A DNA stretch of 64,000 nucleotides from the NCBI GenBank assembly GCA_019636515.1, contig JAHBXI010000003.1:496001-560000 (forward strand), written 5' to 3'. The position numbers were made by a program, and so were the translations under genes. Positions within the stretch are counted from its first letter, which is position 1; each line of letters begins with the position of its first letter. Under the pieces are notes generated by a model. It saw only the letters and a program-made list of their open reading frames with translations. It was not told where the DNA came from and ran no database searches. Shown one piece after another: positions 17,231 through 26,431 of the stretch. This DNA is from Phycisphaeraceae bacterium (GTDB taxonomy: Bacteria > Planctomycetota > Phycisphaerae > Phycisphaerales > UBA1924).

Positions 17231-17677
17231 ATGTTCATCGACGACGTGACATCGAGCGGGGCGATGCCGGTGCTGGAGGCCTCGCTGCGGTTTGCCTCGC
17301 AGCGTCTGCGGCTGATCGCGGGGAATATCGCGAACATTTCCACGCCCGATTACCGGCAGAGGGATGTTTCGGTGTCGGGCTTTCGGAGTGAACTGGCCCG
17401 AGCGATCGATGCCCGCCGGTCGGCGTCGGGCGGCGAGAGAGGTGAACTCGGCCTTCGCTCGACGCGGGAACTGCGCGTGTACGGGCCGGGGTCGAGTTCG
17501 TTTGACCTGACACCACGGACGACCTCGGGCAACGTTCTGTTTCACGACCGCAACAACCGGGATACGGAGGGCCTGATGCAGGACCTGGTCGAGACAACCC
17601 AGGCCTACCGAGCGGCGGCGGAACTGTTGCGGGGTCGGCTTGAGTCGATCCGGTCCGCGATCGCGCAGCGGGCGTGA
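17231..17677 (+). CDS. flgB: Flagellar basal-body rod protein FlgB
   Basis: 148 residues. The N-terminal rod motif with IAGNIANISTPDYRQRDV is diagnostic for FlgB, and the C-terminal helix (MQDLVETTQAYRAAAELLRGRL) matches the rod-protein D0 helix. Start ATG has GGGGAG 4-9 bases upstream. FlgB is the proximal rod subunit exported through the flagellar type III apparatus and contacts FliE. It opens the structural operon directly after the two-component pair. Confidence 0.95.
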   Translation: MFIDDVTSSGAMPVLEASLRFASQRLRLIAGNIANISTPDYRQRDVSVSGFRSELARAIDARRSASGGERGELGLRSTRELRVYGPGSSSFDLTPRTTSGNVLFHDRNNRDTEGLMQDLVETTQAYRAAAELLRGRLESIRSAIAQRA

Positions 17678-17722
17678 TGGTGGCCGGCGAGTGGGGGCGG
17701 TCGGGGGTGATAGGGCGAGGCT

Positions 17723-18151
17723 ATGTACGGGATGCTCGATATACCGGCGACGGGGTTGGCCGCGCAACGGACGCGGATGGCGGTGATCGCTTCAAACATC
17801 GCCAACGCCCGGACGGTGCTGGACGAGAACGGGAACGTGAACCCGTGGCGTCGCCGGGAGGTACACTTTGCGCCCGGCGGGCCGGCGTCGGTCTCTCGCG
17901 AGGGGAGGGAACTGGGGGTCCGGGTTGCGGACATCACCCTGGACGATGCCCCGTTCCGGTTGCGATGGGACCCTTCGCACCCGGCGGCGTACAAGCAAGG
18001 CCCCAACGAGGGGTACGTCCCGGAACCAAACGTCGATACGGTGACCGAGCAGGTCAATGCTCTCGAGGCTTCGCGGGCGTACGAAGCCAACCTCGCCGCC
18101 GCGGAGGCCCTCAAACAGATGATGGCATCGGCCTTGCGGTTGATCGCCTGA
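17723..18151 (+). CDS. flgC: Flagellar basal-body rod protein FlgC
   Basis: 142 residues, usual length for FlgC. N-terminal D0 motif DIPATGLAAQRTRMAVIASN followed by IANARTV, and the C-terminal rod motif VNALEASRAYEANLAAAEAL. The central segment GYVPEPNVDTVTEQVN is typical of FlgC. Note the N-motif has ARTVLDENG in place of the commoner ANTT. It sits between flgB and fliE, the standard order for proximal rod genes. Confidence 0.95.
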   Translation: MYGMLDIPATGLAAQRTRMAVIASNIANARTVLDENGNVNPWRRREVHFAPGGPASVSREGRELGVRVADITLDDAPFRLRWDPSHPAAYKQGPNEGYVPEPNVDTVTEQVNALEASRAYEANLAAAEALKQMMASALRLIA

Positions 18152-18217
18152 CGTCGGCCTACTCTCGATGCGTCGCGGTGCAACGGCCCCGGGTTTCCTT
18201 TGTTCCGTGTGCCTCCC

Positions 18218-18526
18218 ATGACCGATCCCCTCGGACTCATCCCCGGACCCGGCCCCGTCAGCAGGGCGACGGGCCATTCGCAGGCGCCGTCCACTCCGAA
18301 CGGCGGGCCGGAGTTCAAGGATGTCCTTCTCGACAACCTGCGGCGGGTGAATGAATTGCAGCAGGACGCGACGAAGGCGATCGAGGACCTTCAGGCAGGG
18401 CGCCGGACGGATTACGAAGGCGTTCTGGTGGCCACGCAGAAGGCCGACGTGGCATTCAAGATGCTCCAGGCCCTGCGGAACAAGGTCATGGAGGCGTACG
18501 ACGAGGTCAAGCAGATGCGGGTCTGA
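18218..18526 (+). CDS. fliE: Flagellar hook-basal body complex protein FliE
   Basis: About 102 residues from MTDPLGL; an in-frame ATG six codons upstream is possible. The C-terminal helix pair (VLVATQKADVAFKMLQALRN then KVMEAYDEVKQMRV) is the FliE signature. FliE joins the MS ring (FliF) to the proximal rod. The N-terminal third is Pro/Gly-rich. A 222-base gap separates it from fliF, longer than the other gaps in this cluster. Confidence 0.93.
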   Translation: MTDPLGLIPGPGPVSRATGHSQAPSTPNGGPEFKDVLLDNLRRVNELQQDATKAIEDLQAGRRTDYEGVLVATQKADVAFKMLQALRNKVMEAYDEVKQMRV

Positions 18527-18748
18527 CGCGTCGCGATGATCCGTTCGTGACGATCGGACCTCCGCGGATTTCATGGCGAACGAACCCGCGACCCTGGCGC
18601 CTTGTCTGCCCGGGAGGTCGCGCCGTGTGACCGCCTTTCAAGGTCCGGTGTTCCATCGTCCGAAATCAGCATTCACGGGCGATCGGCGCGGCGCCCGTCG
18701 ATCGGGCCGCGCGACGAGGACCGGCGCAAGGATTGCGCAAGAGTGGGC

Positions 18749-20464
18749 ATGGAGGCCCGTCCAGTGGGCAGGTTGCAGAACGTCATCGGTCAGATTTCCG
18801 CGACGTACGCGAAACTGTCGGCCTCGCAGCGGCTGCTGATGGGGTCGGTGGCGGTGATCGGCGTGCTGGCGTGGCTGGTGATCGCGCAGTATTCAACGCG
18901 GGGGTCGATGGCGACGCTCGCGGTGGGGGGGACGCCCGAGGAACTGGGTCAGCGGGTGGCCGCGCTTCAGGCGGCGGGGATTGATGCGCAGATCACGCCG
19001 ACGGGGATCAGCGTCCCCCGCGCCCGCCAGCAGGAGTCGATGGCCCGGCTGGGTGAGGCGAAACTGCTTCCGACCGATACGCAGTACCTCTTCCGGAACC
19101 TGATCGACGGCCAGACGTGGTGGTCGTCACGCGAGCAGAACAACCGGCAGTATCTGCTTGCGCTGCGGGGCGAACTGGGCCGGCAGATCGGGCAGTACGC
19201 GGGGGTCCGGTCGGCGGTCGTGAACCTGGATGTTCCGGAGGTCCAGGGGCTTGGGGCGGCGGTCCGTCGCCCGACGGCCTCGGTGAGCATTCAGACGCGG
19301 GACGGCCAGCCGCTGTCGCAGGGCGTGGTGGATGCGGTGGCGGCGCACATCGCCGGGGCGGTGGCGGGGATGGACCTCGAACGCGTGCAGGTGATCGATG
19401 CCTCGGGCGGGCGTCCCCGCAAGCCGTCGTCGGGGAGCGAATCGCTCTCGACAACGTACCTGGACCACGCCTCGAAGGTCGAGCGGCAGACCCGCGAGAA
19501 GGTCCTTGAACTCCTGGCGCATATCCCGGGCGTGGGCGTCGCGGTGACGGCCGAGGTTGACGTGACACGGGTGACATCCCGTGTCGAACGGAACATGGAA
19601 AAGGGCGACGGGACGGTCTCGCTGCTCAAGCGAGGCACCAGCCAGTCCACAAACCAGAACGATCGGATCGCGGGCGCCGAGCCCGGCCTGCGGTCAAACG
19701 TCGGGGCGGATATCTCGCGATCCGGGGCGTCGGGGTCCACCGTGGACATGTCCCAGGAGGAAACGGAATTCGAGAACAAGGTCGGGTCCAGGACCGAGAA
19801 CATCGTCGATCCCCGCGGCATGCCCACGAGGCTGGCGGTTTCGGTGAATGTTCCTCGCGGGTACATCGCCTCCCTGGTCGAAAGAGAGAAAGCCCCGGGC
19901 GGCGCCGCCGGCCAGGCCGGGGATGGGCCGTCCGACGCGGACATCACGGCTCGTTTCGAAGATGAAAAGGCCCGGATCGTCGCGAGCCTGACGCCGCACG
20001 TTCGGGCGTCGGGTTCGCAGGGCCGGGTGGTGGAGGGCGACGTGGTGGTCTCGATGATCGCGGCCGAACTGCCGGTTCAGGGCGCGTCGGGGGGCGGGCT
20101 GCTGGGGACGATCGGCCTCGACGGGGCGGGGGGGTTGTCACTGGGCGGGGGGTTGATTGACACGGTGATCCTGGGCGTGCTGGCGTTGGTCGCGCTGTTC
20201 ATGATGATGTCGATGGTGCGGCGTTCCACGCGCAAGCCCACGCTGCCGACGGCCGAAGAACTGGTCGGCGTTCCGCCGAGGGTTGAACTCAGGTCCGAGG
20301 CGATCGGCGACGCGGCCGAGGGCGAGATGCCGATGTCGGGGATCGAGATCGACGACGACCAGATGCGGATGCAGAAGGTGCTCGAGAGCGTCGGGGAGAT
20401 GGTCCAGCAGGATCCGGTGGCGGCGGCGAGGCTGCTCAACCGCTGGGTTCAGGTCGAGGAGTGA
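18749..20464 (+). CDS. fliF: Flagellar MS-ring protein FliF
   Basis: 571 residues from MEARPVGRL; the upstream in-frame extension is not protein-like. Two membrane helices (about 28-46 and about 470-490) flank the periplasmic ring-building part, which holds the conserved YLFRNLIDGQTW-like region and ALRGELGRQIGQYAGVRSA, VNLDVPE. The cytoplasmic C-terminus (ESVGEMVQQDPVAAARLLNR then WVQVEE) is the FliG-binding helix. FliF nucleates basal-body assembly in the inner membrane. It is 42 bases upstream of fliG. Confidence 0.95.
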   Translation: MEARPVGRLQNVIGQISATYAKLSASQRLLMGSVAVIGVLAWLVIAQYSTRGSMATLAVGGTPEELGQRVAALQAAGIDAQITPTGISVPRARQQESMARLGEAKLLPTDTQYLFRNLIDGQTWWSSREQNNRQYLLALRGELGRQIGQYAGVRSAVVNLDVPEVQGLGAAVRRPTASVSIQTRDGQPLSQGVVDAVAAHIAGAVAGMDLERVQVIDASGGRPRKPSSGSESLSTTYLDHASKVERQTREKVLELLAHIPGVGVAVTAEVDVTRVTSRVERNMEKGDGTVSLLKRGTSQSTNQNDRIAGAEPGLRSNVGADISRSGASGSTVDMSQEETEFENKVGSRTENIVDPRGMPTRLAVSVNVPRGYIASLVEREKAPGGAAGQAGDGPSDADITARFEDEKARIVASLTPHVRASGSQGRVVEGDVVVSMIAAELPVQGASGGGLLGTIGLDGAGGLSLGGGLIDTVILGVLALVALFMMMSMVRRSTRKPTLPTAEELVGVPPRVELRSEAIGDAAEGEMPMSGIEIDDDQMRMQKVLESVGEMVQQDPVAAARLLNRWVQVEE

Positions 20465-20506
20465 CGGCCGGGCGACGGTCGGCCGACAGGGAAGGGAACG
20501 GTTCGA

Positions 20507-21547
20507 GTGCCGCGCAAGCCTCACGACAAACTCCCCGAGGATCCGTCGAGACTTGACGGCATGACCAAGGCGGCGATCCTGCTGCTGGCGATCGGCACCG
20601 AACGGTCCTCGATGATCCTGAAGAAGATGACGGCCGGGGCGGTGCAGGAACTGACTCGTGAACTGGCCAGCCTGGGCCGGGTGCCCAAGGAACTCCAGGA
20701 CGCCGTGGTCGACGAGTACTACGGCATGTCGCTGGCTTCCCAGTACGCGTCGGAGGGCAACCTGGACTTTGCCCGGCAGTTGCTGACCCAGTCCATGGAC
20801 CCCAAGGCGGCCGAGAAAGTGCTGGCGGGAATCCAGGTGCAGGTGCAGAAAACCCCGTTCGCCTTCCTCCAGAGGGCCGAGAGCGAGAACCTGCTGACGT
20901 TCATCCAGGACGAGCACCCCCAGACCATCGCCCTGATCGTGTGCCACCTCCCGCATCACAAGGCGGCGGAGATCCTGGGCGGCCTGCCGATGCAGAAGCA
21001 GATCGAGGTCATCAAGCGCATCGCCAACATGGAGCAGACCAATCCCGAGGTGATCCGTGAGGTGGAGAAGGGGCTTGAGAGCCGCCTGGCGAACATGCTC
21101 GCCCAGAGCATGGAAAAGGCGGGCGGCGTGCCCACGGTCGCGGAGATCCTGAACCTCGCGGATCGTTCGTCGGAGAAGGCGATCCTCGAGGGTCTCGAGT
21201 CGGACGATCCGGACCTTGTCGAGCAGATACGGCGGCTGATGTTTGTCTTCGAGGACATCATGTTCGTCAACGACAAGGGGATCCAGGCCGTCCTGAAAGA
21301 GGTTGACAACGAGGAACTGGCGCTGGCGCTCAAGACGGCGTCGCCGGACCTTCAGAACAAGATCTTCAAGAACATGTCCGAGCGAGCGGCCCAACTCATC
21401 AGGGAGGACATGGAGTTCATGGGTCCGGTGCGGGTCAGCGACGTCGAGTCCGCGCAGCAGCGGATCGTGGACATTGTTCGCCGGCTTGAGGAGGCCGGGG
21501 ACGTCATCATCCAGGGACGGGGCGGTGAGTCGGACCTGATCGTCTGA
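20507..21547 (+). CDS. fliG: Flagellar motor switch protein FliG
   Basis: 346 residues, standard length; GTG start. Contains the EHPQTIA motif of the middle domain, and the C-terminal torque helix with the charged residues in LVEQIRRLMFVFEDIMFVND. The C-terminus keeps MSERAAQLIREDMEFMGPVR, typical for FliG. It links the MS ring to the C-ring and interacts with the MotA stator. Since fliM is not found in this cluster, its usual C-ring partner must be encoded elsewhere or be missing. Confidence 0.96.
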   Translation: MPRKPHDKLPEDPSRLDGMTKAAILLLAIGTERSSMILKKMTAGAVQELTRELASLGRVPKELQDAVVDEYYGMSLASQYASEGNLDFARQLLTQSMDPKAAEKVLAGIQVQVQKTPFAFLQRAESENLLTFIQDEHPQTIALIVCHLPHHKAAEILGGLPMQKQIEVIKRIANMEQTNPEVIREVEKGLESRLANMLAQSMEKAGGVPTVAEILNLADRSSEKAILEGLESDDPDLVEQIRRLMFVFEDIMFVNDKGIQAVLKEVDNEELALALKTASPDLQNKIFKNMSERAAQLIREDMEFMGPVRVSDVESAQQRIVDIVRRLEEAGDVIIQGRGGESDLIV

Positions 21548-21583
21548 CGCCGCGGCCGCGCGCGGGCGGCGGGATCAATCAGC

Positions 21584-22294
21584 ATGGCGATCATCCGACG
21601 AGCCGACGCCCAAACCGCCGCCAGGGACGCCCTGGTTCTCGACCTTGGCGACCTTGCCAGGCAGGGAGAGGCGATCATCAGGCAGGCGCGTGAGCGGGCC
21701 GCGGAGATCCTTGCGCGGGCTGAGGAAGACCGTCGCCGCCTGGTCGAGGACGCCCGCGAGATCGGGCATGAAGAGGGCCGCCGGGCCGGGTACGCCGCCG
21801 GTCTGGAAAAGGGGGCGGAGGAAGGCCGTCGGCGGGCGATCGACGAGGCGGCCGAGCGGATCCGCTTGCTGATCTCGGCGTGGACCGCGGCGATCGAGGC
21901 TTTCTCGCAAGAGCGGCGGTTGCTGCTGACGCGAGCCCGGCGCGACGCCGTTGAACTGGCGGTCGAGATCGCGGGCCGGATCACGAGGCGGGCGATTGCC
22001 GCCGATCCCGACGCCGTCGGGACCGCCATGGAAACCGCGCTGTCGATGGTGATGCGACCGACGCGGGTTGTCATCGCCGTGCATCCCAAGGACCTCGAGC
22101 GGGCGATGGACCTGCTTCCGGGCCTGCTGGGCACGTTCCCCAGGGCCGGGGATGTGTCCGTCACGGCCGATGACTCGCTGGAAGGCGGGGGATGTGTCCT
22201 GCGCACCGCGGGAGGGGCCGCCATCGACACCGAGGTTGCGACGCAACTCGACCGCATCGCCCGGGCGATCCTGCCCGGTGGAGACGTGCCGTGA
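21584..22294 (+). CDS. fliH: Flagellar assembly protein FliH
   Basis: 236 residues. Highly charged N-terminal helical part (ARERAAEILARAEEDRRRLV) with a glycine-spaced helix (GRRAGYAAGLEKGAEEGRR) characteristic of FliH, then a globular C-terminal domain (VELAVEIAGRITRRAIAADP). FliH dimers bind and regulate the ATPase FliI and dock the complex at the export gate. Its stop overlaps the fliI start (GTGA), supporting the assignment. Confidence 0.92.
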   Translation: MAIIRRADAQTAARDALVLDLGDLARQGEAIIRQARERAAEILARAEEDRRRLVEDAREIGHEEGRRAGYAAGLEKGAEEGRRRAIDEAAERIRLLISAWTAAIEAFSQERRLLLTRARRDAVELAVEIAGRITRRAIAADPDAVGTAMETALSMVMRPTRVVIAVHPKDLERAMDLLPGLLGTFPRAGDVSVTADDSLEGGGCVLRTAGGAAIDTEVATQLDRIARAILPGGDVP

Positions 22295-23733
22295 CCACCG
22301 ATGGCATCGATCATCGGTCGAGCGTCTTTGCGGGCGAGGTCCTGACCGCGCGGGAGTTCCAGTACCCGCGCGTGGCGGGGGTTGTCAGCGCGTTGCGGGG
22401 GCTGACGGTCCTGGTTGATGAACTTCCGGCGCCCGCCGGGTCGCTGGTCTCGATCCGCTCGCGGATGGCCGCGACGCCCCGGGGCCGTGTCGGAGATGGG
22501 ATTCCCGGGGAAGTGATCGGGTTTACACGGGACCATGCCGTCGTCATGACGCTTGCGGATACCGCGGGCATCCGCCCGGGCGACCAGGTCGTGTGCGAGC
22601 AGGTGGCCCCGTCCGCGTCGGTCGGGGACGCGATGATCGGGCGGTGCGTGGACGGCCTTTCCCGTCCGATCGATGGGCGAGGCCCGATCCACGGCCTGGT
22701 GCCCAGGCCCATGACGCCCCCGCCGATCAGTCCCATGTCCCGGCGGAGGATTCGCGACGCCCTCCACACCGGCGTCCGGGCGATCGACCTGTTCACGACG
22801 CTTGGGTGCGGACAGCGGATGGGGATCTTCGCGGGGCCGGGCGTGGGAAAGAGCACGCTGCTTGGCACCATCGCGAGCCGCTCGGACGCCGATGTCAACG
22901 TGATCGCCCTGATCGGGGAACGGGGGCGGGAGGTACGCGATTTCATCGAGCATTCGCTCGGCGAGGCGGGGCTGGACAGGTCCGTCTTGTTCGTCGCCAC
23001 CGGGGATGAATCGCCGTTGATGCGTGTGAGGGCCGCGAAGGCCGCGTGTACGCAGGCCGAGCATTTCCGTTCCCGGGGCAAGCGGGTGCTCCTGGTCATG
23101 GACTCGATCACCCGGTTCGCGCATGCGCAGCGGCAGATCGGCCTGGCGGTTGGTGAGCCGCCGGCGACGCGAGGGTACACGCCGAGCGTGTTTGCGCAGT
23201 TGGCGCTGCTGCTGGAGAGAGCCGGGGCGGTCGATCCGGGGGCGGACGGATCGTGGGACGACCCCGCGCCCGGCGGCGGGGGCGGGTCGATCACGGGCTT
23301 GTACACGATCCTGGTCGAGGGCGACGACATGACCGAGCCGGTCGCGGACGCGGCCCGGGGAATCCTCGACGGGCACGTCATTCTCTCCCGGTCGCTGGCG
23401 CACAAGGCGCACTACCCGGCGATCGACGTGCTCGACTCGGTGAGCCGCGTGGCCGATGAGGTCTGTTCACCCGAGCACGCCGAGGCTCGGCGACGGGTGG
23501 TTCGGCTTCTGGCGATGTTCAAGGACGTGGAGGACCTGGTGCAGATCGGGGCGTACGCGCGGGGTTCCCGGCCGGAGACGGACGTGGCGATTGACCTTCA
23601 CGACGAGATCGTGAGACTGCTGCGGCAGGGCCGTGAGGAATCGACGCCGTTTGATCGCGGGCTTGCGGACCTCAGGCGCCTCTCGGAGAAGTCGGCGCAG
23701 ATGCTGTCCAGGGCGGCCCCGACACGCCGTTAG
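22291..23733 (+). CDS. fliI: Flagellum-specific ATPase FliI
   Basis: 480 residues from the GTG overlapping the fliH stop. F1-beta-like ATPase: Walker A GPGVGKSTLL, GERGREVRDFIEH, and Walker B region RVLLVMDSITRFAHAQR; the C-terminal part has KDVEDLVQIGAYARGS. FliI hydrolyses ATP in the cytoplasm to promote unfolding and delivery of flagellar export substrates. A Gly-rich insert (PAPGGGGGSITGLYTILVEG) sits at the normal GSITG site. fliJ follows 28 bases downstream. Confidence 0.96.
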   Translation: MTTDGIDHRSSVFAGEVLTAREFQYPRVAGVVSALRGLTVLVDELPAPAGSLVSIRSRMAATPRGRVGDGIPGEVIGFTRDHAVVMTLADTAGIRPGDQVVCEQVAPSASVGDAMIGRCVDGLSRPIDGRGPIHGLVPRPMTPPPISPMSRRRIRDALHTGVRAIDLFTTLGCGQRMGIFAGPGVGKSTLLGTIASRSDADVNVIALIGERGREVRDFIEHSLGEAGLDRSVLFVATGDESPLMRVRAAKAACTQAEHFRSRGKRVLLVMDSITRFAHAQRQIGLAVGEPPATRGYTPSVFAQLALLLERAGAVDPGADGSWDDPAPGGGGGSITGLYTILVEGDDMTEPVADAARGILDGHVILSRSLAHKAHYPAIDVLDSVSRVADEVCSPEHAEARRRVVRLLAMFKDVEDLVQIGAYARGSRPETDVAIDLHDEIVRLLRQGREESTPFDRGLADLRRLSEKSAQMLSRAAPTRR

Positions 23734-23761
23734 GCGGCGGGAATGAACGGAGGATTGTCCG

Positions 23762-24277
23762 GTGGCGAGGTTTGTCTTCAGGCTCCAGGCGGTTCTCGAG
23801 CAGCGTCGCGCCAAGGAGCGGGCCATGCAGATCGAGGTTGCGCGGATCGAGCGCGAACGGATAGAGGCCGAGGGGGAGATCCGTGCCCACCAGAGGGCGA
23901 TTGAACGAGAGCGCGACGCGCTGCGACGGATGCTCGATGATCAGAAGGACGCCGTGGCCGCCGGTGCCGAGCCCGACGCGGCGGGAATGGTCGATATCCG
24001 CGGTGTTCGGATGCAGGCGGCGGCGGCGGTGCGCCTGACGGCGGTGGCTCAGCGGGCGGCGGTTCGGCTGGCGGGGATTCATCGCCGCCTGGACTCGGCC
24101 CGGCTCGACCTGCTGCAGGCCGCGACGAGACGAAAAGCCGTCGAGTTACTCCGGGAGAAGCGGCTGGCCGAGCACAAGGCGGGCGAACGGTCTCGCGACG
24201 CGGCGATGACCGATGAAATGGCGACGATGAGGCCAGGCCCCGCGGGGCTTGGCTTCGAGGACCGGGAGTATCCATGA
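23762..24277 (+). CDS. fliJ: Flagellar export protein FliJ
   Basis: 171 residues, GTG start. Almost entirely coiled coil, beginning FVFRLQAVLEQRRAKE, the typical FliJ opening with LQ-V-LE-R spacing. FliJ sits in the centre of the FliI hexamer and contacts FlhA. Its stop overlaps the start of the MotE-like gene (ATGA). Sequence conservation in FliJ is low, so position behind fliI is the strongest evidence together with the coiled coil. Confidence 0.9.
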   Translation: MARFVFRLQAVLEQRRAKERAMQIEVARIERERIEAEGEIRAHQRAIERERDALRRMLDDQKDAVAAGAEPDAAGMVDIRGVRMQAAAAVRLTAVAQRAAVRLAGIHRRLDSARLDLLQAATRRKAVELLREKRLAEHKAGERSRDAAMTDEMATMRPGPAGLGFEDREYP

Positions 24278-25002
24278 AGACCCTGCTGATATCCGTGGCC
24301 GTGGTCGCGGTGGCGAACCTGGTGGCGCTGCTGGGGTTTGCGGGCTGGCTCGTCGGGTCGGGTCGCCTGGACGCCGAGCGTCTGAACGTGGTCCGGGCGA
24401 TGTTTGCCGAGACGATCCACGACCAGAAGTCTCGCGAGACGGCCCAGAGCGCGGCGAACGAGTCCCTCGCCAGGGCCGCCGAGCAGGCCCGCAAGGACGC
24501 CCGGCCCCCGATGACCGCGACCGAGCAACTCGCCGCCCGCGTTGAAGCGACCGAGATCGATCGTCAGCGTGCCGAGCGCCTTCGCCGCGAGGTCGCCGAC
24601 CTGCAGAAAGGCCTCGAGCAGCGCGAGGCGGAACTGGAGCGCCAGCGGAACGAGTTCTCGCGCGAGCGTGGTGAGTTCAATCGAATGAGGGAGGACCTGG
24701 TCGCCCAGACGACTTCCGAGCAGTTCAAGAAGGCCCTCGCGACCCTCGAAGGTCTGAAGGCCGCCGATGCGAAGAAGGCCCTGGTTGAGTTGATCGCCGC
24801 CGATCCGGTCAAGGGTATCGGGCAGGTCGCCTCCTACCTGAACGCGATGGATGAGCGGGCCAGGACGAAGGTGGTGACCGAGTTCATCAAGGACGACTCC
24901 AAACTGGCCGCGGAATTGCTGGAGAGGATCCGAGTGCGAGGGAGCGTCGTCTCCACGCCCCTGGAGTCCGTTGCCGATGGTTCAGCCGTCGCCCCCCGAT
25001 GA
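24274..25002 (+). CDS. MotE-like (MgtE_N-type) membrane coiled-coil flagellar protein
   Basis: 242 residues: one N-terminal membrane helix (about 5-28), a long coiled coil (about 90-150, RERGEFNRMREDLVAQ), then a globular end (LATLEGLKAADAKKALVELI, ASYLNAMDERARTKVV, KLAAELLERIR) that matches the MgtE N-terminal-like domain found in MotE/FlbB proteins. MotE proteins are periplasmic chaperones that help build the stator in some bacteria. Translation is coupled to fliJ. motA/motB are not in the window, so the stator partner would be elsewhere. Confidence 0.75.
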   Translation: MKTLLISVAVVAVANLVALLGFAGWLVGSGRLDAERLNVVRAMFAETIHDQKSRETAQSAANESLARAAEQARKDARPPMTATEQLAARVEATEIDRQRAERLRREVADLQKGLEQREAELERQRNEFSRERGEFNRMREDLVAQTTSEQFKKALATLEGLKAADAKKALVELIAADPVKGIGQVASYLNAMDERARTKVVTEFIKDDSKLAAELLERIRVRGSVVSTPLESVADGSAVAPR

Positions 25003-26395
25003 TGGTCCGCGAATGCTCGCCGTGCGGCCTCACGCCCTCGGCAACGCCCCGTTGCGGATCGGCCCCGCGGCTGGCGGTAGAGGGGGCGGTGGAGGGGGGG
25101 GGGACTTTCGCTTGGCGTTCGACGCGCAACGATTGACCGATCGAACCGCGCAGGAATCGGTCATCCATCACGCGGGACATGCGCCCGGAACACCCCGCGG
25201 GCCGGCGCCGACCGCGGCCGGCGCCCTTGCCTTGAAGGCTGATGAACGCCTGACGGTCAAGGATGCGCAGTTGCGGGCCGCCCGGCAGAGGCCCGTTGTC
25301 AAGGCCGCCTACGAACTCGACCAGGACGCCTCGGCCCGAGCCGCGCTTCAGGGCGCCCCGCCTCAGGGGTCCGAGTCTCGGGTGGCCGAGCCTCAGCCTC
25401 GCGCGCCAACTCGACCGCCCGCGGATGGGGCAGAGGGCCTTTCCCCATCCGGCGACACCTCCACCAGCCCGGTTCGCGAGCATGCCTCCGACGCCGGGCG
25501 GGGGGCTGCTTCTGAATCGCGGCTCGGAGAGCGGGCGGATCGGGAGGTCTCATCGCACCGGCCTGGCGCCTCCGGCGAGCGGAAGGACCAGGAGGCTCAG
25601 CGAGGAGGCGCCGACGCCGAACGTTCCGGTCAATCCGAGCGCCCGGGCTTTTCGTCCACCGGGGAGACCGCGGCACAAAGCCAGGGCGCGCCTCCGCCGC
25701 CTGCCTCGACGGCCGCGGGGGCAAAGCCGGCGGCCAACGCGCCCACCGTCCCAGGCCAGGGCGTGGCGGCTCCGGCTGGACGTGTGACCCGATCGGCTGG
25801 TCCGGAGTTCGCTCCGCCGCGAGGGGAGGCGAGTCGCCACACGAAAGAGGACCCGACGGGATTGTCCGCGCCCGGGGTTCGCGGGCAGGCCATGCGTGGT
25901 GTGTTCGCGATGCTCAGGACCGGGGCGAGCGGGTCGTCCTCGGCGATGCTCGCCCTCGCGCCGGAATCTCTTGGGCAGATGCGGATCAACGTCTCGGTTC
26001 GTGACGGGCGTGTGCGGGCGATGTTCGCGGTCGAATCGGCCCAGGCGCACCGCTCGCTCGAGCGTTCCCTGCCGGAACTGCGCCAGGCGATCGAGTCTCG
26101 TGGTCTGATCGTGGAATCGGTGGGGGTCGAGCGGTCGGCTCGGATCGGTGAATCGGCCTCGGAGATGATCGAAGGCGGCATTACCCGGAATCCGCCCGGT
26201 CTGGCAGGGGATTCGCGTGAGGGTTCGTCCGGGGATGGGGGGAACGGGCCGGAGGCCCATGACCGACCTCCCGGCGCGGGGCTGCCCGCGGCGGAGGGCT
26301 CGGTCGGCGTGCCGGGCGTGGAATCGCCCGGGGATGACCATGACGACATCGGGTCGGCGCGGGGCTGGAGGCTCGGCGTGGACCTGACGGCCTAG
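24977..26395 (+). CDS. fliK: Flagellar hook-length control protein FliK
   Basis: About 472 residues; the ATG at 24977 overlaps the previous gene by 26 bases. An ATG at 25013 is an alternative. The first 300 residues are low-complexity, rich in Pro, Ala, Glu and Arg, as in the ruler part of FliK. The C-terminal domain is recognisable: LAPESLGQMRINVSVRDGRV then RAMFAVESAQAHRSLERSLP and LRQAIESRGLIVESVGVE. FliK sets hook length and switches export specificity via FlhB. A G10 run at 25094-25103 lies in the coding sequence. flgD follows, the usual order. Confidence 0.9.
   Translation: MVQPSPPDDGPRMLAVRPHALGNAPLRIGPAAGGRGGGGGGGDFRLAFDAQRLTDRTAQESVIHHAGHAPGTPRGPAPTAAGALALKADERLTVKDAQLRAARQRPVVKAAYELDQDASARAALQGAPPQGSESRVAEPQPRAPTRPPADGAEGLSPSGDTSTSPVREHASDAGRGAASESRLGERADREVSSHRPGASGERKDQEAQRGGADAERSGQSERPGFSSTGETAAQSQGAPPPPASTAAGAKPAANAPTVPGQGVAAPAGRVTRSAGPEFAPPRGEASRHTKEDPTGLSAPGVRGQAMRGVFAMLRTGASGSSSAMLALAPESLGQMRINVSVRDGRVRAMFAVESAQAHRSLERSLPELRQAIESRGLIVESVGVERSARIGESASEMIEGGITRNPPGLAGDSREGSSGDGGNGPEAHDRPPGAGLPAAEGSVGVPGVESPGDDHDDIGSARGWRLGVDLTA
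25094..25103 (+). repeat. Ten-base guanine homopolymer within fliK
   Basis: Ten consecutive G, the longest homopolymer I found in the window, encode part of a poly-Gly stretch near residue 40 of FliK. Runs of this length are prone to polymerase slippage in other bacteria, and a one-base change would truncate FliK early. Confidence 0.85.
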
Positions 26396-26431
26396 CGGGG
26401 GGCGCTGCGCCCTTCGACTTTGGAGCACGCC

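Noticed and set aside
15440-17767. Long minus-strand open frame opposite the kinase/regulator/flgB genes
   Set aside because: The plus strand encodes textbook kinase, AAA+ and rod motifs; the minus frame has only Arg/His/Pro-rich low-complexity sequence.
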